From NCBI RefSeq assembly GCF_049803795.1, contig NZ_JBNAGJ010000009.1, forward strand, positions 70,324 to 134,323: a stretch of DNA of 64,000 bases, in the 5' to 3' direction. Below, one piece after another: positions 7,433 through 15,546 of this stretch (positions are counted from its first letter, which is position 1; the number at the start of each line of letters is the position of its first letter). The DNA comes from Thalassobius sp002708925. GTDB lineage: Bacteria > Pseudomonadota > Alphaproteobacteria > Rhodobacterales > Rhodobacteraceae. The notes below the pieces were generated by a model that did not search any database, had not been told where the DNA came from, and worked only from the letters and a program-made list of their open reading frames with translations. The position numbers were made by a program, and so were the translations under genes.

Positions 7433-8905
7433 TTAGCCCGGTCCTATCATAAAGCACGTCACCTGACGGGCCTGCAATCTGCGGCAGGCCAGATCGGCCT
7501 TTTCGCGGGTCAGCCCCATGAAATTCGCATCGAACCCGCCCTTGCGGTTGACCACTTTGCGCAGGCTGCCCTCAAGCGTGGCCATCTCGGCCAGGGCGGT
7601 TTTCACCAGCACTTTCTCGGCGGCGTAGCTGCTGGGATAGCGGCCCACGTTGATCCCCCAGTGACGCCCGCCGGATGTGGACAGACGAGTGACGACCTCG
7701 CGCTCTTCCACTGCGGCTGAGGCCAGGGCATCCTCGACCGCGCGTTTCTGCTCTCCGGTGCTGGCCAGCACCAGGCCCGAGGGCCGCATCCGCGGTGTCG
7801 GTGTGTTCGTGTCCGCCAACTGGACGGGCAGGGATTCTTTGGGCAGGGCCGGGGGGGCGGTGGCAGGTTTTTTCTCGGCCATTACCTCTTTGAGCGCATC
7901 GTTGATGTCGTCTTTCACCGCCACCAGGACCGGCGCCTGGGCGCTGCCCGGCCGGGGATGCGGACGCAGGCTTTGCTTGACGGCAGTCACCAGCCGGATG
8001 GTTTTCCCCGAGCCGCCCGGCGTCCCCGCAGGTCCGGATCCGGTATAGCCCGGCTTGGCCGGCTTGCGCAGCGCCACACGGCTGGGGGCCCGGCGGAATC
8101 CCAGGTCCAGCAGCTCGGCGACCTTTGCATTGCGCGTCGCGGTCGAGCGCCCGCCGAACACTGTCGCGATCACGCGTTCGCGGCCCCGCTCGGCCGACGC
8201 CACAAGGTTAAAGCCCGCCGCGCGGGTGTAGCCGGTCTTGATCCCGTCGGCGCCGCGATAGGCGGACAGGAATTTGCGGTTGGTATTGTTCACGGTCCGC
8301 AGCCCCGCGTCGGTCGTTTTGCGGCCGAACAGGTTATAATACTGCGGGTAATCATACAGCAGATGCCGCCCCAGAATTGTCATGTCCCGCGCGGTGGACA
8401 GGTGGCCCTGACGGGTCAGCCCATGCGCGTTCTTAAAGGTCGTGCGGGTCATGCCCATCGCGCGCGCGGTGCGGTTCATGCGGCGGGCAAAGGCGGCCTC
8501 GGATCCTTCGATCGCTTCGCCGATGGCAGTGGCCGCATCATTGGCGGATTTCACCGCCGCAGCCCGGATCAGATAGCGCAGTTTGATTTTCTGCCCGGCG
8601 CGCAGGCCCAGCTTGGACGGAGGCTCGGCCGCGGCATTGCGGGAAATCCGCACCATGGTGTCCAGCGAAATCTCACCGCGCTCGACAGCCTGAAACGCCA
8701 GGTACAGCGTCATCATCTTGGTTAGCGAGGCCGGATGCAGCCGGGTGTCAGCGTTTGCGGAATGCAGGACCTCGCCGGTGCGCGCGTCCATCACCATTGC
8801 CGCATAGGGCGCGGCGCGCACAGAGGCAGGCACCACGATCAAGAGCCACACGAATGCAATTGCCAGCAGGCCCCAGTGGGTCCGCTTCATACGATGATCT
8901 GTCAC
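7433..8905 (-). CDS. D-alanyl-D-alanine carboxypeptidase (PBP5/6-like) with C-terminal SPOR domain
   Basis: A serine DD-carboxypeptidase that trims the terminal D-Ala of peptidoglycan stem peptides in the periplasm. A signal peptide (about residues 1-31) precedes the S11 catalytic domain with SLTK (nucleophile Ser60), SAN (120-122) and KTGYT (from 223). A basic, Pro-rich linker leads to a C-terminal SPOR-like repeat (HWGINVGRYPS... to CFMIGPG), which binds denuded glycan at division sites. The start is ambiguous: I use GTG at 8905, with AAAAGG eight bases away. GTG at 8911 and ATG at 8890 are alternatives and keep the signal peptide. Confidence 0.92.
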   Translation of the reverse strand: MTDHRMKRTHWGLLAIAFVWLLIVVPASVRAAPYAAMVMDARTGEVLHSANADTRLHPASLTKMMTLYLAFQAVERGEISLDTMVRISRNAAAEPPSKLGLRAGQKIKLRYLIRAAAVKSANDAATAIGEAIEGSEAAFARRMNRTARAMGMTRTTFKNAHGLTRQGHLSTARDMTILGRHLLYDYPQYYNLFGRKTTDAGLRTVNNTNRKFLSAYRGADGIKTGYTRAAGFNLVASAERGRERVIATVFGGRSTATRNAKVAELLDLGFRRAPSRVALRKPAKPGYTGSGPAGTPGGSGKTIRLVTAVKQSLRPHPRPGSAQAPVLVAVKDDINDALKEVMAEKKPATAPPALPKESLPVQLADTNTPTPRMRPSGLVLASTGEQKRAVEDALASAAVEEREVVTRLSTSGGRHWGINVGRYPSSYAAEKVLVKTALAEMATLEGSLRKVVNRKGGFDANFMGLTREKADLACRRLQARQVTCFMIGPG

Positions 8906-9085
8906 GATCACTGCCTTTTCTGCCTCATGCCGCTGATTTTTCAGTCGGCTTTTTGTTCTTAAGAAAAGGCTAACATGGAAAATCTGACCGATAAAGCCTT
9001 TATTTCTATAGATTTGTCGGCTTGCGCTGCGCGGAATTGCTATATCTAGGGGGCGAAAAAACGCGCGCCCCTATAAAATGGGATA

Positions 9086-9640
9086 TCAGATGTATGTTGG
9101 CGAAATCTTGCTGAGCGACCTTTGCGAAAGCTGCTTATACATGTAGCTGGTCGAGTCGAAAATCTGCCCGGACGGGGCCAGGCAATAGCCGGGGATGACG
9201 CCCGCCTTTTGAAAGCCAAGGCTCAGGTACAGCGGCTCGGCCATGTCGCCGGTGCGGGTGTCCAGCGTCAGCAGCGTTTTTTCGGCGGCGCGCGCGTAGG
9301 TTTCCAGATGGTGCATCAGCGCGCGGGCCACGCCCTGGCGTCGGGCCTGCGGGTGCACCAGAACTTTGGACACTTCGGCACGATGCGGCTGGTTTGCGGG
9401 CGTCGCCAGCACCAACTGAGCCGTCCCGACGGGGCGCCCGTTCTGCGTGGCGACAAACAGGGCGCGATCCCCCGCGCCAACAGCCGTGGCGATGTCTGAC
9501 CAGAAGGCGCGCGCCTCGGATTTCGGGTGCGGCAGGATAAAGCCGACACTGGCCCCCTGATACACACAGGCATAGAGAATTTCGGTCAGCGCTTCGATCT
9601 CGGTGCGCAGGTCATTGGCGGTCCATTGGGAAATCTGCAT
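9086..9640 (-). CDS. GNAT-family N-acetyltransferase
   Basis: A 184-residue single-domain GNAT enzyme. The acetyl-CoA binding signature is at about residues 90-110 (VSKVLVHPQARRQGVARAL), and the later strand-helix region LYLSLGFQKAGVIPGY is typical. The substrate cannot be read from sequence. It lies seven bases downstream of the XRE-cupin regulator on the same strand, so the two probably form one transcript, and the regulator may sense the substrate or product of this enzyme. Confidence 0.85.
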   Translation of the reverse strand: MQISQWTANDLRTEIEALTEILYACVYQGASVGFILPHPKSEARAFWSDIATAVGAGDRALFVATQNGRPVGTAQLVLATPANQPHRAEVSKVLVHPQARRQGVARALMHHLETYARAAEKTLLTLDTRTGDMAEPLYLSLGFQKAGVIPGYCLAPSGQIFDSTSYMYKQLSQRSLSKISPTYI

Positions 9641-9647
9641 CGAAACC

Positions 9648-10190
9648 TCAGGTCAGAAAAAGCAGGTATTCGGCCCCCGTCGGGCTGTGAAACCGGGTTT
9701 GCCCCCATAGCTGATAGCGCAGGCAATCGCCGGGCCGCAGGGCGTACTGCGTGCCATCGACAGTGACGGTTAGCTGGCCGGAATTGACCAGCAGATGGTG
9801 CTCTAATCCGGGGCGCGGCGGCGTATCATAGCTGAGAGAGGCATCGGCAGGCAGGGTGCACAGCAGCAGCTCGCCGCGCAGGGGGGCGGCAGCGTTCGAC
9901 ACCACGGTGCGGGTGAATCCGGTTTGCGGATCGGTCCAGCGGGCCCGCTGCGCGGGGGGAATGACGGGTTGGAAGCTGTGCTCGACCATGGCCAGAACCT
10001 GCGACATGGACAGGCCGAACGCGGCGCACAGCTGGCCCAAAGCCTGCGTGGTGGGGCTGACCTCGGCGTTTTCAATCCGCGACAGGGTGGCCCGGCTTAG
10101 CCCGGACTGCGCAGCCAGCTGGGCAAGCGTCCAGCCACGTTCGGCGCGCATACTGGCCAGATGCCGCGCCAGATGAAGGTCGTTTTGCAT
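9648..10190 (-). CDS. XRE-family regulator with C-terminal cupin domain
   Basis: A 180-residue regulator. An XRE helix-turn-helix covers about residues 8-62 (WTLAQLAAQSGLSRATLSRIENAEVSPT) and a cupin sensor domain about 95-178 (LEHHLLVNSGQLTVTVDG...LRPGDCLRYQLWG). XRE-cupin proteins commonly bind small metabolites such as amino acids or polyamines. The ATG at 10190 follows GGGAATC; a TTG four codons upstream is less likely. It precedes the GNAT gene by seven bases, and a strong inverted repeat lies just before its start. Confidence 0.88.
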   Translation of the reverse strand: MQNDLHLARHLASMRAERGWTLAQLAAQSGLSRATLSRIENAEVSPTTQALGQLCAAFGLSMSQVLAMVEHSFQPVIPPAQRARWTDPQTGFTRTVVSNAAAPLRGELLLCTLPADASLSYDTPPRPGLEHHLLVNSGQLTVTVDGTQYALRPGDCLRYQLWGQTRFHSPTGAEYLLFLT

Positions 10191-10195
10191 GGCGA

Positions 10196-10230
10196 TTCCC
10201 AAATAAGGAACTTTATCCCATATTTGGGAA
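10196..10230. promoter_or_regulatory. Inverted repeat before the XRE-cupin gene, candidate operator
   Basis: TTCCCAAATA (10196-10205) and TATTTGGGAA (10221-10230) are perfect ten-base inverted arms with a 15-base spacer. The element begins five bases upstream of the regulator ATG and overlaps its ribosome site. That position suits autorepression by the XRE-cupin protein. A mRNA hairpin masking the start is the alternative. Confidence 0.6.
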
Positions 10231-10244
10231 AATCCGCCATGCGA

Positions 10245-10952
10245 TCAAGCCTCTTTCTCGATCTGTGTCACCAAATCGGCCAGGGCGCTCAAATCCGGCA
10301 AGGTGACAAACCGTGCGGCGCCGGTTGGAGGGTCCGCGCGCTCGATTTCCCATTCCAGACCGTGGGGCACATGCACGCCCCACCCGCCGGCCTGCACCAT
10401 GGGCACGACATCGCTTCTCATCGAGTTGCCGATCATCATCCCCTGCGCGGGGCCCTCGCCATGTCGGGTGAAGATCTCTTGGTAGATCGGTCGGGTCTTA
10501 TGCGAGACAATCTCAACCCCGTCGAACATCTCGCCCAGCCCGGATTGCGCCAGTTTGCGTTCCTGATCAATCAGATCGCCCTTGGTGATCAGCAAAACGC
10601 GATGGGTGGCGGCCACGGCGCGGACGGCTTGGGCGGCGTGGGGCAGCAACTCGATCGGGTGTTGCAGCATATCCTGGCCAGCGTCGATCAAGGACCGGAT
10701 CACCGGCGCGGGCACGCGGTTTTCGGTGACATCCAGGGCGGTTTCGATCATCGACAGAACGAAGCCCTTGATCCCGAAACCATAGTGCTGAATGTTGCGT
10801 TTTTCCGCCTCCAGCAGGCGCTGCATCAGGTGATCGGGATCTGCATAATCGCGCAGCAGATCGGCGAATCGGTCCTGCGTGAGGCGAAAAAATCGCTCAT
10901 TTTGCCACAAAGTATCGTCAGCATCGAAACCGATGGTGGTGAGTTTTGCCAT
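10245..10952 (-). CDS. HAD-superfamily hydrolase
   Basis: A 235-residue haloacid dehalogenase-like phosphatase. Motif I is FDADDTLW near residue 9, motif II is the LLITKGD segment, the motif III lysine lies near SHKTRP, and motif IV is MIGNSMRSDV. A helical cap of about 80 residues follows motif I. The substrate is unknown. It ends 54 bases before the XRE-cupin start on the same strand, with the inverted repeat between them, so the genes are probably transcribed separately. Confidence 0.85.
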   Translation of the reverse strand: MAKLTTIGFDADDTLWQNERFFRLTQDRFADLLRDYADPDHLMQRLLEAEKRNIQHYGFGIKGFVLSMIETALDVTENRVPAPVIRSLIDAGQDMLQHPIELLPHAAQAVRAVAATHRVLLITKGDLIDQERKLAQSGLGEMFDGVEIVSHKTRPIYQEIFTRHGEGPAQGMMIGNSMRSDVVPMVQAGGWGVHVPHGLEWEIERADPPTGAARFVTLPDLSALADLVTQIEKEA

Positions 10953-11037
10953 TTCTCGCGCTTTCCGTTCGGCGCGCCCTCTTTCCTAATTGGGCACAGA
11001 GGTTATATAGACCCTTCAAGGTGGGCCGGGTCAAACC

Positions 11038-11391
11038 ATGCAAAGCGAACATATGGCAGAATTTGACGTGAAAATGTCGGGCAACGAGGACGATAGCGGA
11101 GATCCGTCTATCGCGCTGAAAACGCGCCCCAAGACAAAGCGCCCTCCGATGTACAAGGTGATGCTGCTGAATGACGATTACACGCCGATGGAATTCGTCG
11201 TGCATGTGCTGGAACGGTTCTTCGGCATGTCGCATTCGCAGGCCTTTGAAATTATGCTGACCGTGCATAAAAAAGGGCTGGCCGTGGTCGGCGTCTTCAG
11301 TCATGAAATCGCCGAGACAAAGGTGACACAGGTGATGGATTTCGCGCGCCGTCATCAACACCCCCTGCAATGCACGATGGAGAAAGAGTGA
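11038..11391 (+). CDS. clpS: ATP-dependent Clp protease adaptor ClpS
   Basis: ClpS delivers N-degron substrates to the ClpAP protease. The 117-residue frame contains the core PPMYKVMLLNDDYTPMEFVV, the conserved FSHEIAETKVTQ segment and the family ending HPLQCTMEK, with a flexible N-terminal extension needed for hand-over to ClpA. The start is uncertain among ATGs at 11038, 11053 and 11074; AAGGTGG precedes the first by 13 bases. Its partner clpA is in this window at 39.9-42.3 kb rather than adjacent. Confidence 0.95.
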   Translation: MQSEHMAEFDVKMSGNEDDSGDPSIALKTRPKTKRPPMYKVMLLNDDYTPMEFVVHVLERFFGMSHSQAFEIMLTVHKKGLAVVGVFSHEIAETKVTQVMDFARRHQHPLQCTMEKE

Positions 11392-11424
11392 CGCCGGCCC
11401 CGCCTGCGCATTCTGAACAGATCA

Positions 11425-12399
11425 ATGAGTGATACCCGCATCGCCTTGGCGCTGGAGGCCGGCTTGCCGCTGCCCGCGACCGGAAAAATCGCCGTTCTGG
11501 GCCCGCGTGCGGGGATGGATTTGTCGGCTCTGCCCAAAGACCGGCTGGTTCTGATCACCCGGTTCAAGCCCGATTTCCAGGCGTTCGCCGCGCGGGGCTA
11601 TGATGTGGCCACTGACTCCGAGGGCGATTTCAGCATGGCTCTGGTCGTGCTGCCGCGGGCCAAGGCGCTGGCGCGGGCGATGCTGGCACAGGTGCGCCTG
11701 GTGCCTCTGGTGGCTGTTGACGGGCAGAAAACCGACGGTGTGGAATCCGTGCTCAAGGAACTGCGCAAGCGTGAAACCGTCCAGGGGGTGATTTCCAAAT
11801 CGCATGGGAAACTGTTCTGGTTCGCGCCGGGGGCGGATTATGCCGATTGGCAGGGGCAGGTGCAAAAGGTGGATGGGTTCCTGACCCGTCCGGGTGTCTT
11901 TTCCGCCGATAAGGTGGATGCGGGATCGGCCTTGTTGGCGCAGGCGCTGCCGCCGCTGTCCGGTAAGGTGGCCGATCTGGGTGCGGGCTGGGGATACCTG
12001 TCTGCGCAGACGCTGGCGCGCAGCCCTGATGTGACCGGCTTGCATCTGGTCGAGGCAGACCTGACCGCGCTGGACTGCGCGCAGGTGAATGTTCCGGATG
12101 CGCGCGCGCAGTTTCACTGGGCGGATGCGACGCTGTGGCGGCCCGATAGCAAACTGGATGCGGTGATCATGAACCCGCCGTTTCACACCGGGCGCGCAGC
12201 GGAACCGGATCTGGGCCGGGCCTTTATTGCCACGGCGGCGGCGGCGCTTGCGCCTTCGGGGCAACTGTGGCTTGTCGCCAACCGGCATTTGCCCTATGAG
12301 GCCGCGCTTGCTGCCGCTTTTGGCAAAGTTCAGGAAACAGGCGGCGATAATCGGTTCAAAATTCTGCACGCAGCGCGACCCTCTCGTCAGGGGCGCTAA
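11425..12399 (+). CDS. Class I SAM-dependent methyltransferase, RsmC-like
   Basis: A 324-residue protein with an N-terminal degenerate domain and a C-terminal methyltransferase domain from about residue 160. The SAM motif is VADLGAGWGYLS and the catalytic NPPF signature is VIMNPPFHTGR, the mark of enzymes acting on exocyclic amino groups of bases. The layout matches RsmC, which methylates G1207 of 16S rRNA, or RlmG. The exact target is inferred. It starts 33 bases after clpS with a weak ribosome site. Confidence 0.85.
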   Translation: MSDTRIALALEAGLPLPATGKIAVLGPRAGMDLSALPKDRLVLITRFKPDFQAFAARGYDVATDSEGDFSMALVVLPRAKALARAMLAQVRLVPLVAVDGQKTDGVESVLKELRKRETVQGVISKSHGKLFWFAPGADYADWQGQVQKVDGFLTRPGVFSADKVDAGSALLAQALPPLSGKVADLGAGWGYLSAQTLARSPDVTGLHLVEADLTALDCAQVNVPDARAQFHWADATLWRPDSKLDAVIMNPPFHTGRAAEPDLGRAFIATAAAALAPSGQLWLVANRHLPYEAALAAAFGKVQETGGDNRFKILHAARPSRQGR

Positions 12400-12438
12400 G
12401 GGCGGCTAGGCTGAACCCACAGAATCACGGAGACCTGC

Positions 12439-13239
12439 ATGACTTTCTCTATTGCCGGCAAGACCGCTATCGTCACGGGCGGGGCAAACGGGATCGGGCT
12501 GGCGATTGGCCGCCATTTTGTGGACAAGGGCGCGAATGTCGTTTTCGTGGACCGCGACGAGGACCGGCTGATCAAAGAATTCGGTGAGAATGACGAGGAA
12601 AACCCCTATCGTTATTTCGCCGGGGATCTGCGCGAAAAACTGACTCAGGCCAACCTGCTGTCAGCCACGCTGGATGCGTTTGACAGTGTGGATATTCTGG
12701 TGAACGCCTCGCGTCAGATGATCGCCGTGGACCCGCTGAATGCCGATGACGATGCGGTGGACACGCTGTTGCAGCAGAATATGCTGAACGCGCTGCGCCT
12801 GTCGCAGATGGTGGCCAAGCGGATGATCAAACAGGCCAAGGATCTGGAAGAGGGCAGCGCGGGCACCATCGTGAACCTGTCCTGCATTGCCGCGCGGCGG
12901 ACGAATACGGACCTGCTGGCCTATTCGGTGTCTACGGCGGCGCTGGATCAGATGACTCGTTCGTTGGCCGTGGCGCTGGCACCGCATCGGATTCGGGTGA
13001 ATGGGCTGGCTTTTGGCTCGGTCATGTCGCACAGCCTGAAGGACATGCTGAAGGATCACACCGATTATCGCCGCGATATCGAGAGCCACACGCCGATGCA
13101 CCGCATTGCCTCGCCGATGGAGTTGGTGCATACCGCGCAATATCTGGCCTCGGAGGCCTCGGCCTTCATGACGGGGCAGGTGCTGACGCTGGATGGCGGG
13201 CGCACGTTGATTGACCCGGTGGCCGCCCCCGCGCATTGA
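12439..13239 (+). CDS. SDR-family oxidoreductase
   Basis: A 266-residue short-chain dehydrogenase. It has the cofactor motif TGGANGIGLAIG at about residues 13-24, an NAS variant of the NNAG motif (LVNASRQM), a catalytic Ser in VNLSCIAA, and then YSVSTAA where the usual YxxxK should be. Tyr is present but Lys is replaced by Thr at Y+4. The C-terminus (MTGQVLTLDGGRTL) is typical. The altered YxxxK suggests changed or lost activity. Good Shine-Dalgarno (GGAG). The substrate is unknown. Confidence 0.88.
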   Translation: MTFSIAGKTAIVTGGANGIGLAIGRHFVDKGANVVFVDRDEDRLIKEFGENDEENPYRYFAGDLREKLTQANLLSATLDAFDSVDILVNASRQMIAVDPLNADDDAVDTLLQQNMLNALRLSQMVAKRMIKQAKDLEEGSAGTIVNLSCIAARRTNTDLLAYSVSTAALDQMTRSLAVALAPHRIRVNGLAFGSVMSHSLKDMLKDHTDYRRDIESHTPMHRIASPMELVHTAQYLASEASAFMTGQVLTLDGGRTLIDPVAAPAH

Positions 13240-13311
13240 TGTCGCGCCCTTGGGTGGTGGCGTAACCCCGACGTGCCTGCTAGGTCTGTGTAAAAGACAG
13301 CAGGGATGCCC

Positions 13312-14205
13312 ATGACCGATACATTCGCCGACGAAAAAGCCCGCGCCAGCGCCTGGTTCCGCCGTTTGCGGGACGATATTGTTGCCAGTTTCGAAGCGCT
13401 GGAGGACAGCCAGACCTCAGGCCCCTTTGCGGATCTTCCCGCCGGACGTTTCGAAGTGACCGAAACCAAACGCGACTCGGCCGATGGCAGCGATGCGGGC
13501 GGGGGGCTGATGAGCGTCATGCGCGGCGGCCGCGTGTTCGAAAAGGTGGGCGTCAATATATCCACCGTCTACGGAGAACTGGGCGCGCGCGCTCAGGCCG
13601 CCATGGCCGCGCGTAAAGGCATTCCCGGCATGAAGGACGACCCGCGTTTCTGGGCCAGCGGCATCAGCCTGGTGGCGCATATGCAGAACCCGCACAGCCC
13701 GGCTGTCCATATGAATACGCGCATGTTCTGGACGCCGCACGCCTGGTGGTTTGGCGGCGGGTCTGACCTGAACCCCTGTATCGAATACGCCGAGGACACG
13801 GCCCATTTCCACGCCATCCAGAAAGAGCATTGTGACAGGCATGACGCGGCTTTCTACCCGCGGTTCAAAGACTGGGCTGACGAATATTTCTACGTCCCTC
13901 ACCGGGGCCGCGCGCGCGGGGTCGGCGGGATTTTCCTCGATGATCACAACACCGGCGATTGGGAGGCTGATTTCGCCTTCATTCAGGATGTGGGCCGGGC
14001 CTTCCTGCCCGCCTTTGTGCCGGTCACCGAAAAGCGCCGGAATACAGCGTGGACCGAGGCCGATAAGGATACGCAATTGGTGCATCGCGGCCTCTATGCT
14101 GAATATAATCTGGTCTATGATCGCGGCACGAAATTCGGGCTGGAGACAGGGCATGACGCCAACGCCGTCCTTATGAGCCTGCCCCCCCTGGCAAAATGGA
14201 CCTGA
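13312..14205 (+). CDS. hemF: Oxygen-dependent coproporphyrinogen III oxidase
   Basis: HemF uses O2 to convert coproporphyrinogen III to protoporphyrinogen IX in the cytoplasm. The 297-residue chain shows the family signatures MNTRMFWTPHAWWFGGGSDLN-type block (about 137-157), the EYNLVYDRGTKFGL block and GRARGVGGIFLDD. Length is normal. I choose the ATG at 13312 because AGGG lies six bases before it; an ATG six bases further upstream touches the AGGG. It converges on hemE across a hairpin-rich gap. Aerobic HemF beside an FnrL-controlled microaerobic oxidase suggests an oxygen-independent HemN elsewhere. Confidence 0.96.
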   Translation: MTDTFADEKARASAWFRRLRDDIVASFEALEDSQTSGPFADLPAGRFEVTETKRDSADGSDAGGGLMSVMRGGRVFEKVGVNISTVYGELGARAQAAMAARKGIPGMKDDPRFWASGISLVAHMQNPHSPAVHMNTRMFWTPHAWWFGGGSDLNPCIEYAEDTAHFHAIQKEHCDRHDAAFYPRFKDWADEYFYVPHRGRARGVGGIFLDDHNTGDWEADFAFIQDVGRAFLPAFVPVTEKRRNTAWTEADKDTQLVHRGLYAEYNLVYDRGTKFGLETGHDANAVLMSLPPLAKWT

Positions 14206-14214
14206 CCTAAAGGA

Positions 14215-14395
14215 GCGCGCAAGCGCGCACAGGATGTCTCGGATTTTCCCTTTGGGAAAATCCTCGGGCTTGGCGCGTGTTGAGCGGTCTGCTGAGTTTT
14301 ACTGAGCGACACTTGGATTTGAGAGCCAAGGGGGTTTGGGGGGATATCCCCCCATCCGCCCGCAGGGCCAGACCTGTGCAGGCCGCCAGGCCTGC
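14215..14395. repeat. Hairpin-rich spacer between convergent hemF and hemE
   Basis: Four perfect inverted repeats lie within 181 bases. GCGCGC-AA-GCGCGC is at 14215-14228. GGATTTTCCC-TTT-GGGAAAATCC is at 14241-14263. The palindrome GGGGGG-ATAT-CCCCCC is at 14338-14353. GCAGGCC-GCCA-GGCCTGC is at 14378-14395. None has a clear T-run. They probably include bidirectional terminators for hemF and hemE; the first two look like dispersed intergenic repeats. No coding frame is supported here. Confidence 0.65.
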
Positions 14396-14412
14396 TCCGC
14401 TGGGTCAATGGG

Positions 14413-15447
14413 TCAGCCGCCTCTGACGGTGTCAATCATCAGCTGCACGTTTTCAGGGTCTGCATTCGGGGTGATGCCGTGGCCCAGGTTAAAGATATGC
14501 GGGCCGCCCGACAGGGCCTTCACAATGCGCCGGGTTTCGTCCACCAGCGCCTGGCCGCCCGTTACCATGTGCGACGAGGCCAGGTTACCCTGGACGCAGC
14601 CATCGACCTGTACGTTCCGGGCCACCCATTCGGCGCTGACCGAGTTATCCACGGCCACGCAATCGGCCCCCGTTGCCTTGGCAAAACCGATATATTTATC
14701 GCCTGCCTCACGCGGGAAGGCGATGACGGGAATATTCGGGTGGCGTTCTTTCAGGGCGGCGATGATTTTCCTGGCGGGGGCCAGCGCGTAGCGGTCGAAA
14801 TCCTCGCCTTTCAGCGAACCGGCCCAGCTATCGAACAGTTTCACCACTTCGGCACCGGCCTCGATCTGTTTGGACAGGTATTCGACGGTCGAGACGGTCA
14901 GCAGGTCCAGGATGCCCTCAAAGACGTCGCGGTTTTCAGCCTTCAGCGCGTGGGCGGGGCCCTGATCCTTGGTGCCGCGCCCGGCGATCATATAGGTGGC
15001 GACGGTCCAGGGCGCGCCAGCAAAGCCGATCAAAGTGGTTTCCGAGGGCAGTTCCGAGGACAGGATTTTCACCGTGTCATAGACCGGGTTCAGTACCTCG
15101 TGAATGGCGTCCTTGTCTTTCAGTGCGGCCAGTTGATCGGCCGTGGTGGTGGTGGACAGACGCGGCCCTTCGCCGGTGACGAACCACAGATCCGCCCCCA
15201 GCGCCTGCGGCAGCAGCAGGATGTCGGCGAACAGAATCGCAGCGTCAAACCCATAGCGGCGGATCGGTTGCAGCGTGACCTCGGCGGCCAGTTCGCTGTT
15301 ATAGCACAATGACAGGAAATCGCCGGCCTGCGCGCGGGTGGCACGGTATTCGGGCAGATAGCGGCCTGCCTGGCGCATCATCCAGATCGGAGGCGTTTCC
15401 AGCGTTTCGCCTGCCAGCGCGCGAAGGATCTTTTTGGGTTCGGACAT
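14413..15447 (-). CDS. hemE: Uroporphyrinogen decarboxylase
   Basis: HemE removes four carboxyl groups from uroporphyrinogen III to give coproporphyrinogen III, the substrate of HemF next door. The 344-residue product carries the N-terminal signature PPIWMMRQAGRYLPEY (about residues 20-35) and the second signature GFAGAPWTVATYM. The length is typical. It is divergent from hemC with 99 bases between the starts and convergent with hemF. Confidence 0.97.
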   Translation of the reverse strand: MSEPKKILRALAGETLETPPIWMMRQAGRYLPEYRATRAQAGDFLSLCYNSELAAEVTLQPIRRYGFDAAILFADILLLPQALGADLWFVTGEGPRLSTTTTADQLAALKDKDAIHEVLNPVYDTVKILSSELPSETTLIGFAGAPWTVATYMIAGRGTKDQGPAHALKAENRDVFEGILDLLTVSTVEYLSKQIEAGAEVVKLFDSWAGSLKGEDFDRYALAPARKIIAALKERHPNIPVIAFPREAGDKYIGFAKATGADCVAVDNSVSAEWVARNVQVDGCVQGNLASSHMVTGGQALVDETRRIVKALSGGPHIFNLGHGITPNADPENVQLMIDTVRGG

Positions 15448-15546
15448 CGGATTTCCTTTCGTTCCCCCGGTTCGTCCCCTTATGGCGACAAGATGTCAAG
15501 CATCGGGTGCTTGTCAGGACAACCTGCCGCGACTAAGGCTTGGCTT

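Noticed and set aside
8958..8973. CtrA-like TTAA-N7-CTAA upstream of the carboxypeptidase gene
   Set aside because: One half-site is imperfect and the flanks do not fit. Too weak to report as a site.
9050..9075. Terminator for the GNAT gene
   Set aside because: The G-rich and C-rich arms pair only imperfectly and the T-run, read leftward, lies inside the loop rather than after the stem.
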